Shown here in pieces: positions 1-8,358 of a stretch of DNA of 64,000 nucleotides. Made by a program: the position numbers and the translations under genes. This DNA is from Pseudomonadota bacterium (GTDB taxonomy: Bacteria; Pseudomonadota; Gammaproteobacteria; Burkholderiales; Thiobacillaceae), in the NCBI GenBank assembly GCA_021811235.1, contig JAJZPG010000009.1:1-64000 (forward strand), written 5' to 3'. How positions within the stretch are numbered: position 1 is the first letter of the stretch; every line of letters starts with the position of its first letter. The notes under the pieces are model-generated. The model had not been told where the DNA came from. It saw only the letters and a list, made by a program, of their open reading frames with translations, and ran no database searches.

Positions 1-75
1 GACCGACGCCACCGTCCACGGCGGGGTAATTCCAAGGGCAGTTTCAAACAGCTTGGCAGTCATGAATTCACTCAT
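1..75 (-). mobile_element. ISL3-like transposase, N-terminal 25 codons, runs off the left edge
   Basis: Reading the minus strand from the ATG at 75 (a second in-frame ATG lies at 63) gives MSEFMTAKLFETALGITPPW and then TVASV before the window ends. The LFxxALGxxxPW pattern is how ISL3-family transposases typically begin. Only about 25 residues are visible, so the family call rests on that N-terminal pattern alone and the state of the rest of the element is unknown. Its position at the edge of the tRNA-Lys-associated element fits an insertion sequence inside a genomic island. Confidence 0.5.
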
Positions 76-134
76 CCAGGTTGGTCAATATGACGTCAGC
101 TTACCCACTCGGATTTCAAGAGAGGCAAAATAAT

Positions 135-608
135 ATGAGCAGATCATTGCCTTGGGGCATATCGATAATTCTGGCGATTCTCTTGGGACTTTTATGGTAC
201 GAGGCGAAACAAAACCTCGCGCAAAAAGACGCCGAGTTGGCGGAGCTCCAGGGGCGCTATGCGCAGCTTGCCGTTGACGCGAATAGCAAGATCGCCCAGC
301 TAACTCAGCAAGCGAACGAGAAAATAAGGCTTGCCAATCAGCCGGAAATCCCTATTCGTGTGTCTTTTCGTAAAGCCTGGCTGGCCAGTGGGAATGTGGC
401 CGGCTTTCACAATTTGTCGGCTCAAACTGTTGCAGTCGTAGCCAACGTTGAACGGCCCTTATCCGGTCAAGGCCGCGCATTTACCTTAGCGATAGACCCG
501 GGCGTGACGAAGGAAATCGGGGAGGTCGAGGGATGGGCTTTTGTGCCTGGAGACTCGATCACTCTCACTCAGCCAGAGCACAAATCTCTACTCGTGCGAG
601 CGCCGTAA
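135..608 (+). CDS. Hypothetical membrane-anchored protein with coiled coil
   Basis: Not recognised. From the ATG at 135 the product is 157 residues. It has a transmembrane or uncleaved signal helix at about residues 5-23 (ISIILAILLGLLW), then a heptad-rich segment of about 45 residues (AELAELQGRYAQL, AQLTQQANEK) likely to be a coiled coil, and a small C-terminal domain that would lie outside the membrane. The ATG at 135 is preferred because AGAGG stands at 121-125 and the predicted helix begins at once. A TTG at 81 and an ATG at 90 are in frame but add a short polar leader. The next gene follows after 29 bp on the same strand, so the two are probably co-transcribed. It lies in the element bounded by the tRNA-Lys fragment and looks accessory. 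Confidence 0.6.
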   Translation: MSRSLPWGISIILAILLGLLWYEAKQNLAQKDAELAELQGRYAQLAVDANSKIAQLTQQANEKIRLANQPEIPIRVSFRKAWLASGNVAGFHNLSAQTVAVVANVERPLSGQGRAFTLAIDPGVTKEIGEVEGWAFVPGDSITLTQPEHKSLLVRAP

Positions 609-637
609 CGATCAGTAAACACTGGAGGTCAATCGGC

Positions 638-2239
638 GTGAAACATAACGCCCCACTAGGGAAGCCGGGGGCTGCCGCAGACATCGGTGAGGCGACCGAG
701 CTTCGCGGCGCACTTCCACCTTCAGAAACCGACAATGCATCGACGGAGCCAGCTGAGCTAAGGCCCGAAGAGTGCGCGCTGTCACGAGCGCTGAAAGAAT
801 GGGGACCTTGGAAGCGCTGGCACTGGTATCGGCAGACGCAAAGCCATGATCGCAGTGGTTTTTGGGGGAGCCGAGATTCTGAGGAGAATAAACGCGGCCG
901 CCTTCCAGATGAAGAAGGAGTTCAGGTGCCAGCGGTATGGGTGGCAGAACTGTACACGCCTTCTACAGTAGGGAAGCTTCTCCGGGGCATCCGGGATTTG
1001 GGTTGGGAGCACGGAAGGAGCGGACGAGACAGCTTGTCCAAATGGATGAATGATGTACGGGAAGGGCGCCAGGCTGGTTGGATAAACCTCGGGCCAGTGT
1101 CACCACCGAGCACTGCTCACATGCTTATTGAGCGAACGGCGCCATTGCCCCCCGGCGTGAAGGTGGCTTTGCCAATTTTGATATCGCTCACCCCGAGTCT
1201 CACCGCCTTTGTTATCGCTTTCCTGTTTGACGAAAACAGGGCCACCTCGCTAGAGGTGCCTCTGCGTGAAGAATTCAGCACGAGTGTACGAAGAGATCGA
1301 TCGTTCCGATTGTGGCACGTCGCGCAGTACGTGTTTACGAACCGGACCAGTCATTTTGGTCGCAGCGTATATAACCCTGACATACTCCGCCGTGAGGCTG
1401 TGAAGTCCCGCCTACAAGAACTGGAGAGCGACTGCGTAAAATGGGTTCGGGACCACCTTGCTGGTGTCTTCACTTCCCAACCCGGTTTGCGTTCACCTAC
1501 AGCAGCTCTGCTGGTAACCGAGAGGGCCAGGCCCTTATCAGAGGAGGCTGCCAAGATTACAGCGTTTGACGGGCTTGCTATCGGTCGCAATTACGACGCG
1601 TGGGAGTCCGATGAATGGCCCGGGGCAGGCCTTGCTATGCCGCACGGCTGGGACGACGAGGGTAAACGACTCGTCTTTGCCTGCCGCAGGCGCGATGCCT
1701 TCCCGGATAGCCCCGGCTACCATGAGCCCACCTCAAATCGGACGATTGCCCAAAGAGCAGATGAACTTATTCGAGGTCTGCTGTTGCGATGGGCGCTTAC
1801 GTGTCTGCTGGACCGTTATCATGAAACATTATCAGTATTGCGCGACCGTACCGCGAACGATGGCAGGTACCGACCTATTCGGGACTTGAAGGAACTTCGC
1901 TCCCTTGCCCGGACTACCCTCTACGATATCGGACTATGTACCCAAGAGATCGTGGAGTTCGCTGAGTCGGACTTCAGGTATCGCTACGACGTTTTGGAGA
2001 TGTCGTACGCCAGCGAGGTGCGAGGTGAAAAACCTAAACTCTTGGACGAGCTTCGCACCTCACAAAAAATGCGCGCACGACAGATTCAGCGAGATGCCGC
2101 TCTTCTTCAATCGACACTATCGATTAGCAATGATCTGTCCCAGACAATTTCTAACATGCGTATACAGCGCCTCGTGGTCCTACTCACGGTTGTGTCCGTC
2201 GGGGTTGCGCTGTGGGCTGCGTTCAAAACGGTGACGTGA
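638..2239 (+). CDS. Hypothetical protein with one internal and one C-terminal membrane segment
   Basis: Not recognised. The open frame extends upstream, but the start is placed at GTG 638 because GGAGG at 624-628 sits 9 nt before it and this start clears the upstream gene; the product is 533 residues. Residues 1-60 are polar and probably disordered. A hydrophobic stretch near residues 170-192 (VALPILISLTPSLTAFVIAF) is a possible membrane helix. The last 80 residues are helical and charged and end in a hydrophobic segment (LVVLLTVVSVGVALWAAF). A long helix running into a C-terminal membrane anchor resembles CorA-like folds and several membrane proteins linked to conflict systems, but no catalytic motif is visible and I assign no function. 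It is the last gene before the tRNA-Lys fragment. Confidence 0.6.
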   Translation: MKHNAPLGKPGAAADIGEATELRGALPPSETDNASTEPAELRPEECALSRALKEWGPWKRWHWYRQTQSHDRSGFWGSRDSEENKRGRLPDEEGVQVPAVWVAELYTPSTVGKLLRGIRDLGWEHGRSGRDSLSKWMNDVREGRQAGWINLGPVSPPSTAHMLIERTAPLPPGVKVALPILISLTPSLTAFVIAFLFDENRATSLEVPLREEFSTSVRRDRSFRLWHVAQYVFTNRTSHFGRSVYNPDILRREAVKSRLQELESDCVKWVRDHLAGVFTSQPGLRSPTAALLVTERARPLSEEAAKITAFDGLAIGRNYDAWESDEWPGAGLAMPHGWDDEGKRLVFACRRRDAFPDSPGYHEPTSNRTIAQRADELIRGLLLRWALTCLLDRYHETLSVLRDRTANDGRYRPIRDLKELRSLARTTLYDIGLCTQEIVEFAESDFRYRYDVLEMSYASEVRGEKPKLLDELRTSQKMRARQIQRDAALLQSTLSISNDLSQTISNMRIQRLVVLLTVVSVGVALWAAFKTVT

Positions 2240-2350
2240 AATCTCCAGAGGCGAGCCACCGTCAAATGACCGTGACAAACCTAAGTGTTTCTAGCGTGGA
2301 GTGGCGAGCATTGGCGGGCACATTGTCAATAAAAACAAATGGTTAAATCA

Positions 2351-2396
2351 ACTTTTAATCCGTTGGTCGCGAGTTCGAATCTCGCCCGACCCACCA
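2351..2396 (+). other. 3' fragment of a tRNA-Lys(TTT) gene: attachment-site scar of an integrated element
   Basis: The 46 bases match the 3' half of a bacterial tRNA-Lys: anticodon loop CTTTTAA with TTT anticodon, the TCCG of the 3' anticodon stem, a perfect T arm (GCGAG, loop TTCGAAT, CTCGC), the 3' acceptor strand CCGACCC and an encoded ACCA. The 5' half is missing: no GGGTCGG acceptor strand or D arm lies in the preceding 80 bases, which are AT-rich and unrelated. A tRNA gene cut exactly at the anticodon loop is the usual mark left by tyrosine-recombinase islands that duplicate the 3' half of a tRNA. The element then lies to the left, and the intact gene at its other end. Confidence 0.8.
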
Positions 2397-2408
2397 GTAT
2401 TCCAAAAG

Positions 2409-2436
2409 GCCACGGTTCGCCGTGGCTTTTTCTTTG
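2409..2436 (+). terminator. Rho-independent terminator behind the tRNA-Lys fragment
   Basis: GCCACGG, loop TTCG, CCGTGGC (stem 2409-2415 with 2420-2426), followed by TTTTTCTTT. Its position 12 bp after the CCA suggests it is the original terminator of the tRNA-Lys transcript, left in place when the element integrated. Confidence 0.85.
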
Positions 2437-2665
2437 GGCCCAACCCCAGGGCAAGCGTCGATCCGTGGTTGGCGAGGCGGTCGGGTGCGGCTATATTGGC
2501 CTGTGTGCGCAATGCTGGGCGTGACACAAATTGTCAGTCCATGCCGCTGGCGGGCAGCGCAGGCGGCCGGGTCATTCCGTGTCAGGGCGGCGCCGCAGGG
2601 CGGATGTCACGCAAAAACAAGGCCTTGCATGGGCATGGGTGATTTGTTCCATGGCGAGTCTAAAG

Positions 2666-2682
2666 TTGGCACGCCCCCTGCA
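2666..2682 (+). promoter_or_regulatory. Sigma-54 promoter of pilA
   Basis: TTGGCACGCCCCCTGCA has the invariant GG (2668-2669) and GC (2680-2681) separated by exactly 10 bases, matching the -24/-12 consensus. Type IV pilin genes of proteobacteria are commonly RpoN-dependent through PilR, so transcription should start near 2693, leaving a leader of about 55 bases before pilA. Confidence 0.85.
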
Positions 2683-2747
2683 CGTTAATGCCCCAAGACA
2701 GGGAGACCTGTTGGACCCAATCAAATTTCTTACTTAGGAGAAGTGAA

Positions 2748-3194
2748 ATGATGAAGAAAGCTCAACAGGGCTTCACCCTGATCGAACTGATGATCGTCGT
2801 CGCGATCATCGGCATTCTGGCCGCGATCGCGATCCCGCAGTACAATAATTACATTACCCGCGCCAAATGGGCTGATGTAGTGACCTCAGTAGCCAGCTTG
2901 AAGGTGGCCATTGCTGAATGTGCCCAAAATAACAATAACGTCTTGGCAAACTGCGACACAACCACGGAACTGGCGGCCTTTGGTGGTGGGTCTGTGCCTA
3001 CTACGAAATTTGCCAATACCACCGTAACGGTATTGACTTCTCCCGTTGCGGCAATTCAAATTGCTTCGACCAATAATGAATTGGGCTCGTGCACTGTTCA
3101 ACTTATTCCCGCATCGGGAACGGGTAATATTACGTGGGGTTCAGCTGTTAGTGGTACAAACTGCGACCGCGCAAAAACTGGTTTTGGTACTTAA
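2748..3194 (+). CDS. pilA: Type IVa major pilin (prepilin)
   Basis: The structural subunit of type IV pili, exported to the inner membrane, cleaved and N-methylated by the prepilin peptidase PilD, then polymerised. The start is the ATG at 2748 after AGGAGAAG (2736-2743), giving 148 residues; the frame is open upstream but those codons lie in the leader. The leader MMKKAQQG is followed by the cleavage site and the N-methylation motif FTLIELMIVVAIIGILAAIA, with Glu5 of the mature protein present. The body is short, as in group I or II IVa pilins. Two cysteines near the C-terminus (GSCTVQL and GTNCDRAK) probably form the D-region disulfide loop. It is expressed from the sigma-54 promoter at 2666-2682 and ended by the terminator at 3219. 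The next gene encodes a probable pilin glycan ligase. Confidence 0.95.
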   Translation: MMKKAQQGFTLIELMIVVAIIGILAAIAIPQYNNYITRAKWADVVTSVASLKVAIAECAQNNNNVLANCDTTTELAAFGGGSVPTTKFANTTVTVLTSPVAAIQIASTNNELGSCTVQLIPASGTGNITWGSAVSGTNCDRAKTGFGT

Positions 3195-3218
3195 CGTACT
3201 TAAGCCTAGGCTAAGAAG

Positions 3219-3242
3219 CCCCTCACCAGAGGGGTTTTTTTA
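3219..3242 (+). terminator. Rho-independent terminator of pilA
   Basis: CCCCTC, loop ACCA, GAGGGG (3219-3224 with 3229-3234), then a run of seven T. It separates the highly expressed pilin gene from the following ligase gene, which begins only a few bases later, so the ligase may depend on read-through or its own promoter. Confidence 0.9.
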
Positions 3243-3244
3243 TT

Positions 3245-4687
3245 ATGGTAGGAATAAATAAACTCACGGTAGCTTTAGCTTTTCGAGCTTGTGGGGCGCT
3301 TATTCTGATGGGTGCGGCGCTCTTCACTGGGGTCGCCATTGATTTCGCTCCGAGTTTTGCTTGGTATGATCAGCACCGCATTGCACAGGCTAGTCTGCTA
3401 GGTGCGACAGCATTAGGCGTGCTGACTGGCTGGCGAAAAAGCATTGTTACTTCTCTAGAGCAATTGCCTGGCTGGGTTGTGGTGGCGTTTTCGTCATCAT
3501 TCGGATTGGGGTTGCTATCAGCAATTGCATCAACCTATCCGCGCTTTGCTCTTCTGGAATGGGCCACATTACTGCTGCTGCTCGGGTTGGCGCTGTTGTT
3601 AGCGGATCAAGCTAATAAAGGCAAAGCCCGATTCGATATTTGGTCAAATCGGCTGGTGATTTCTCTAGCTGTAGTGATCGCCCTAAAAATCATGACGGGA
3701 TATTTGGCGGCCATGACTGCAATGGTTCGTCTGGATACGATCATGCTGTTCGAAGGAACTTTCTCGAACCGGCGTTTCTTTGGACAGGTGGCAAGCATAA
3801 TTGTGCCACTGCTGGCCTATCCTTTGTTGCGTGGCGGCTTATCCAGAAGCGCCCAAGCTGCATTGTTTTTGCTGCTAGCCTTGTGGTGGATGCTGGTAAT
3901 CGTATCCGGCACGCGCGGTACTTGGATGGCATTGATAGTGGTTGCAGCTGTTTTGGCGCTCTTTGCATGGCGCGCTAGCGTAGACTGGCTCAGGATTCAG
4001 GTGTGCGCGCTTGGCCTGGGCGTGCTGTTGTTCTGGACTTTATTTGTCTGGCTACCAATCTGGATCGGGTTAGGTGCATCGCTTGAGAACCGTTTAGAGA
4101 ATTTGGCGGCGCTGAGTGGACGCGAAGTATTGTGGTCGTTGGCTGTGGCGCTAATCCAGGAAAATCCATGGGTGGGCATTGGGCCGATGCATTTTGCGGC
4201 TGTCCGCAACGACTTTGGGGCTCATCCACACAATGCAGTCTTGCAGTTGGCGGTGGAGTGGGGTGTGCCTGCTACGTTGGCACTGCTGCTGCCTGCAACG
4301 GTGGGTCTATTGCGTTTGCTGGATAGGCTACGACAAAATGTGGCCGCACCAAACGCCTTGCTGGTCTGCCTTACAGCCAGTTTGTTGGCGGCCAGTGCTC
4401 AGTCTTTGGTCGATGGAGTCATTGTGGTTCCTTATACGCAGACCTTGCTAGCCTTGACTGCGGGATGGGCGCTGGGTGTGTATTTTCGGGGTACCGTTGT
4501 AACTCCAGCCATTCTTGGTTCGAGTTTGATGCGCTTGAGTATATTCGTTTTATCTTTGTTCGCGCTTGCGGCACTGTTCAATGGTGTGATTCCCGAAGCG
4601 CTAAACCGCCCTGAAGTTACTCAAATGCATGTTGAAGCTGGAGTGCCGATTCCAGCCCGATATTGGGGGGTGGGTTGGATCCCTTGA
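3245..4687 (+). CDS. O-antigen-ligase-type membrane protein, probable pilin glycan ligase (TfpO/PglL-like)
   Basis: A 480-residue protein with about ten to twelve hydrophobic segments. Between them is a periplasmic loop with the Wzy_C/WaaL signature: GTRGTWMA near residue 220 and HPHNAVLQLAVEWG near 330, matching the H-x-H-N...Q...E.G pattern of O-antigen ligases and PglL/TfpO oligosaccharyltransferases. These enzymes move a lipid-linked glycan to lipid A or to pilin in the periplasm. Placement directly behind pilA is the arrangement of tfpO (pilO) in Pseudomonas aeruginosa group I pilin clusters, and the pilin ends in a Thr-containing tail, so O-glycosylation of PilA is the likely role. Base composition is visibly lower in GC than the flanking core genes, suggesting acquired or fast-evolving DNA. 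The ATG at 3245 has no good ribosome binding site. A general polysaccharide ligase is the alternative. Confidence 0.7.
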   Translation: MVGINKLTVALAFRACGALILMGAALFTGVAIDFAPSFAWYDQHRIAQASLLGATALGVLTGWRKSIVTSLEQLPGWVVVAFSSSFGLGLLSAIASTYPRFALLEWATLLLLLGLALLLADQANKGKARFDIWSNRLVISLAVVIALKIMTGYLAAMTAMVRLDTIMLFEGTFSNRRFFGQVASIIVPLLAYPLLRGGLSRSAQAALFLLLALWWMLVIVSGTRGTWMALIVVAAVLALFAWRASVDWLRIQVCALGLGVLLFWTLFVWLPIWIGLGASLENRLENLAALSGREVLWSLAVALIQENPWVGIGPMHFAAVRNDFGAHPHNAVLQLAVEWGVPATLALLLPATVGLLRLLDRLRQNVAAPNALLVCLTASLLAASAQSLVDGVIVVPYTQTLLALTAGWALGVYFRGTVVTPAILGSSLMRLSIFVLSLFALAALFNGVIPEALNRPEVTQMHVEAGVPIPARYWGVGWIP

Positions 4688-4718
4688 CTGGACTGAACTG
4701 GGCTGAGTTAGATTGGTA

Positions 4719-5160
4719 TCAAGCTGTTCGACGTTTTGCCGCGAACACTTGTCGTATTACATCTGATGCAAAACCACGTCCCTGAAGAAATCGCATTTGC
4801 TTCATTTTTTCCGCAGCGTTGGTAGGCGGCGTGCCGAATTTCTTCTGCCACACGGCGTGGGCGCGTTCGAGCTCGCCGTCTTCCTCGCTACCCAGCACTT
4901 CGTCGATCACCGCATCCGGCACGCCGTGCTGGCGCAATTCGTAGGCGAGTTTGACGCGGCCCGACTTCGCGCGGTGGTCGGCGACCCAGCTTTCGGCGAA
5001 GCGGCGGTCGGAGAGCCAGTTCTTGGCCTCGAGCTCATCAAGCAGCGGCTGAACGCCGCTCGCATCGAAGCCGGCCGCCTGAAGCTTGCGGGCGAGCTCG
5101 GCGCGGGTGTGCTCGCGGCGCGCCAGCAGGGCGATCGCGCGGGTGCGCGCGTTGCCCGGT

Positions 5161-5183
<23 letters not shown>
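4719..5183 (-). CDS. recX: Regulatory protein RecX
   Basis: A 154-residue all-helical protein that caps RecA filaments and damps recombinase activity. The RecX pattern is visible: a first helical repeat with [14 protein letters not shown], then [17 protein letters not shown], and a last repeat with [19 protein letters not shown]. Its start codon lies inside the end of recA (23-bp overlap, different frame), so translation should be coupled to recA and keep RecX below RecA. It is the last gene of the recA transcript. Confidence 0.93.
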
Positions 5184-6210
<1,027 letters not shown>

Positions 6211-6272
6211 GGTTTCTCTCCTGATGGTCGGTTTGTGTGGATGGCAGGTGTCGCTGCGCCTGCATGGATTGC

Positions 6273-6318
6273 AATGTAGGCGATATATTTTCATATGTCA
6301 ATAAAAAATATCACCTAC
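6273..6318 (-). promoter_or_regulatory. recA promoter overlapped by a long inverted repeat (candidate operator)
   Basis: On the minus strand TTGACA (6296-6301) and TACATT (6273-6278) are separated by 17 bases, a good sigma-70 promoter placed 63 bases before the recA ATG. An inverted repeat spans the same bases: left arm 6276-6291 and right arm 6303-6318 pair at 14 of 16 positions (core GTAGGCGATAT against ATATCACCTAC) around an 11-base centre. The left arm covers most of the -10 element and the right arm flanks the -35 element, so a dimeric protein bound here would block or modulate recA. No LexA-type CTGT-N8-ACAG box is present between 6211 and 6402. Confidence 0.75.
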
Positions 6319-6324
6319 GTAAAA

Positions 6325-6368
6325 AATACAGCTTGATCGATTGTATTTGATGCCTGCCGCCCTATAAT
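6325..6368 (+). promoter_or_regulatory. Promoter of the WYL regulator gene with second inverted repeat
   Basis: TTGTAT (6341-6346), a 16-base spacer and TATAAT (6363-6368) form a plausible promoter firing towards 6403. AATACA (6325-6330) and TGTATT (6342-6347), 11 bases apart, form an inverted repeat over the -35 element. The same 11-base arm spacing is seen in the recA inverted repeat, though the arm sequences differ. Confidence 0.55.
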
Positions 6369-6402
6369 TCCGGGCAAACCGGCTCGAAGCGGAGCGAGCT
6401 CT

Positions 6403-7293
6403 ATGAATACAAAGGAAAAAATGCACCTGGACGTGAAGTGGGCGACGCGCCAGCGGCTGCAGTACATCGAAATCATGGCGTTTTATGCCGGAGTGGTGAC
6501 GCGCAGCGACGTCGCCCGCGCCTTCGGCCTGTCCGACCCGGCGGCGACCAAGGACCTCAAGCTCTACGGCGATCTGGCTCCCGGCAACCTCGTCTACAAC
6601 CACAGCGTGTTCGGCTTCGTGCCGGGCGCGGGATTCGCCGCCGTATTCGCCGACCTTGCGCCCGTTGCCGTGCTGCCGGTCATCGCGGCCAACCTGGCGG
6701 TGGCGAACGGGCCCTACGGCGGCACTCTGGTCTATGGCCTGCCGACCGCATCGCTGCCGCTGCCGGCCCGGCTGCCGGGTGCGCAGACGCTGGCGCAGAT
6801 CACCCGTGCCATCCATGGCCGCCGCAAGCTGCAGGTGAGCTACCGTTCGCTGTCCGGCCGCGACAGCTCGGGCACCCGCCTCCTCGAACCCCACACCCTG
6901 GTCAACACCGGCCTGCGCTGGCACGTGCGCGCCTACAGCGAGGACAGCTGTGATTTCCGCGACTTCGTGCTGTCGCGCATCGTGGCGGCCGAATGCCTGG
7001 AGGCGCCGGCCGAATCCGGCGAGCCATACGACGACGACTGGGTGGAGTGGGTAAGCCTGAAGCTGGCGCCACACCGCGGGCTCGACGCGATGAGGCGCGA
7101 GAGCCTGCTGCTGGATTACGGCGCCAGCGGCGCGGTCATCGAGGTGAAGGTGAGGCGCGCGCTATTGGGCTACGTGCTGCAGCGCCTCGGTGTCGATACC
7201 ACGGCGGACCACAGCCTGAACCCGAACGCCTATCAGTTGATGCTGTTGAATCGCGACGAGATCGAACCGTTCGCGGCGTGGGCTTTCAGTTAA
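6403..7293 (+). CDS. WYL-domain transcriptional regulator of the BrxR/CapW type, divergent from recA
   Basis: A 296-residue regulator. The N-terminus is a winged helix: RLQYIEIMAFYAGVVTRSDV, then ARAFGLSDPAATKDLKLY and GDLAPGNLVYNHSVFGFV. The order FIE...R-D...FG(I/L)S.P.A..DL..Y..LAP.N..Y is that of BrxR/CapW proteins. A WYL domain follows (about 130-215; LQVSYRSLSG, EPHTLVNTGLRWHVRAYSE, FRDFVLSRI), then a C-terminal WCX-like extension with LLDYGASGAVIEVKVRRALL. Family members bind inverted repeats as dimers and control BREX or CBASS defence operons, and other WYL proteins (PafBC, DriD) respond to DNA damage or single-stranded DNA. Here no defence genes are adjacent; the divergent partner is recA. 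GGAG at 6391-6394 supports ATG 6403; ATG 6421 is an alternative. Regulation of recA is inferred from the layout. Confidence 0.85.
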   Translation: MNTKEKMHLDVKWATRQRLQYIEIMAFYAGVVTRSDVARAFGLSDPAATKDLKLYGDLAPGNLVYNHSVFGFVPGAGFAAVFADLAPVAVLPVIAANLAVANGPYGGTLVYGLPTASLPLPARLPGAQTLAQITRAIHGRRKLQVSYRSLSGRDSSGTRLLEPHTLVNTGLRWHVRAYSEDSCDFRDFVLSRIVAAECLEAPAESGEPYDDDWVEWVSLKLAPHRGLDAMRRESLLLDYGASGAVIEVKVRRALLGYVLQRLGVDTTADHSLNPNAYQLMLLNRDEIEPFAAWAFS

Positions 7294-7386
7294 AGATTCA
7301 GGTTACAAGTTACAAGTCGCAAGTTTATTAAAGAGCGCGGCGCGAGCCGCACATTCCTTGCAACTTGAATCTTGCAGCGTGTAACT
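7294..7386. repeat. Inverted pair of 7-bp-periodic arrays between convergent genes
   Basis: Left array 7296-7325 reads in heptads (TTACAAG, TTACAAG, TCGCAAG); right array 7356-7385 reads CTTGCAA, CTTGAAT, CTTGCAG. The two are roughly complementary around a GC-rich core, so the RNA could fold into a long imperfect hairpin from either strand. It lies between the ends of the WYL gene and the cinA-like gene and may serve as a two-way terminator. The same 7-bp architecture with other units recurs at 9295, 17229 and 32309. Confidence 0.6.
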
Positions 7387-7882
7387 AACTCACCAGTTCG
7401 ATCAAGCCGCGCAGCGCTGCCGCCACCGCACGCGAGCGGATTTCCTCGCGGTCGCCGTCGAGGCGGCAGGTGGACGACATGACGGTGCCGTTGGCCAACG
7501 CCCAGCCGTAGCACACCAGGCCGACCGGCTTTTGCGGGGTGCCGCCGCCGGGACCGGCGATGCCGGAAATGGCGAGCGCGGCCTGGGCGTGGCTGTGTTT
7601 GAGGGCGCCGGCCGCCATGGCGCTGGCGATTTCCTCGGACACGGCGCCGTGCGTGTCCAGCATCTCGGGGCGCACGCCGAGCATCTCGATCTTGGCGGCG
7701 TTGGCGTAGGTGATGAAGCCGCGCTCGTACCAGTGTGAACTCCCCGGCAGAGAGGTGAGCAATTGTCCGACCCAGCCGCCGGTGCAGGATTCGGCAGTGG
7801 CGAGCATCCAGCCGCGCGCGCGCAGCTTGTCGCCGAGTTCCACCGCGAGCCGGTGCAGTTCTTCGTCGCTCACACGAGCCAT
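7385..7882 (-). CDS. pncC: Nicotinamide-nucleotide amidase (CinA C-terminal domain, PncC)
   Basis: Hydrolyses nicotinamide mononucleotide to nicotinate mononucleotide in pyridine nucleotide salvage; the bacterial NAD-dependent ligase releases the substrate. The 165-residue protein consists only of the CinA C-terminal domain, without the N-terminal MoaB-like half. Signatures are LATAESCTGGWVGQ near residue 30, GFITYANAAK, HGAVSEE, and ALAISGIAGPGGGTPQKPVG. The start is ATG 7882 (MARVSDEELHRL), 13 bases inside the end of pgpA, so it is the last gene of the thiL-pgpA unit. cinA-type genes are often next to recA; here the WYL regulator lies between. Confidence 0.92.
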   Translation of the reverse strand: MARVSDEELHRLAVELGDKLRARGWMLATAESCTGGWVGQLLTSLPGSSHWYERGFITYANAAKIEMLGVRPEMLDTHGAVSEEIASAMAAGALKHSHAQAALAISGIAGPGGGTPQKPVGLVCYGWALANGTVMSSTCRLDGDREEIRSRAVAAALRGLIELVS

Positions 7883-8358
7883 TGCAGTCCTTTCAAGGCG
7901 GCGATGGCGTAGCCTGCCGCCAGCAGATCGTCGAACATCACGCCGAAGCCGTTTTTCAGTCGGCGGTCGGCGAGCCGGATCGGCCAAGGTTTCAGGATAT
8001 CGAACAGGCGGAACAGTGCAAAGGCCGCTGCCATCCACAGCCAGCCGGGCGGCGTGAACAGCAGCACCAGCGCGAAGGCGACGATCTCGTCCCACACGAT
8101 GCCGCCGTGGTCCGCGACACCCAGTGCGCGGCCGGCGCGCGCGCACGCCCACACGCCGAACAGGAAGGCGGCGATGACGAGAATGAGCCGGTTCGCCAGG
8201 TCGGGTGCGGCGGCCGCGATCAGCCAGAATAGCGGCAGGCCCAGCAGGGTGCCGACCGTGCCGGGCGCCTTCGGCGCGAGTCCCGTGCCGAAGCCGAACG
8301 CGACCAGATGCGCGGGATGCGCGAAGAGGAATGTGAGGTCAGGCCGGGAAGTGGTCAT
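7870..8358 (-). CDS. pgpA: Phosphatidylglycerophosphatase A
   Basis: Inner-membrane enzyme that dephosphorylates phosphatidylglycerophosphate to phosphatidylglycerol. The 162-residue product shows the family opening GFGTGLAPKAPGTVGTLLGL at about residues 22-41, a conserved acidic segment DHGGIVWDEIVAF near residue 83, and three or four hydrophobic segments. It overlaps thiL by 20 bp upstream and the pncC gene by 13 bp downstream, implying one transcript with coupled translation. The thiL-pgpA pairing is common in beta- and gammaproteobacteria. Confidence 0.93.
   Translation of the reverse strand: MTTSRPDLTFLFAHPAHLVAFGFGTGLAPKAPGTVGTLLGLPLFWLIAAAAPDLANRLILVIAAFLFGVWACARAGRALGVADHGGIVWDEIVAFALVLLFTPPGWLWMAAAFALFRLFDILKPWPIRLADRRLKNGFGVMFDDLLAAGYAIAALKGLQWLV

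Noticed and set aside
2320-2396. A functional tRNA-Lys gene
   Set aside because: Only the 3' half is present; no 5' acceptor strand or D arm precedes it.
6211-6402. LexA binding site upstream of recA
   Set aside because: No CTGT-N8-ACAG match or close variant was found on either strand.
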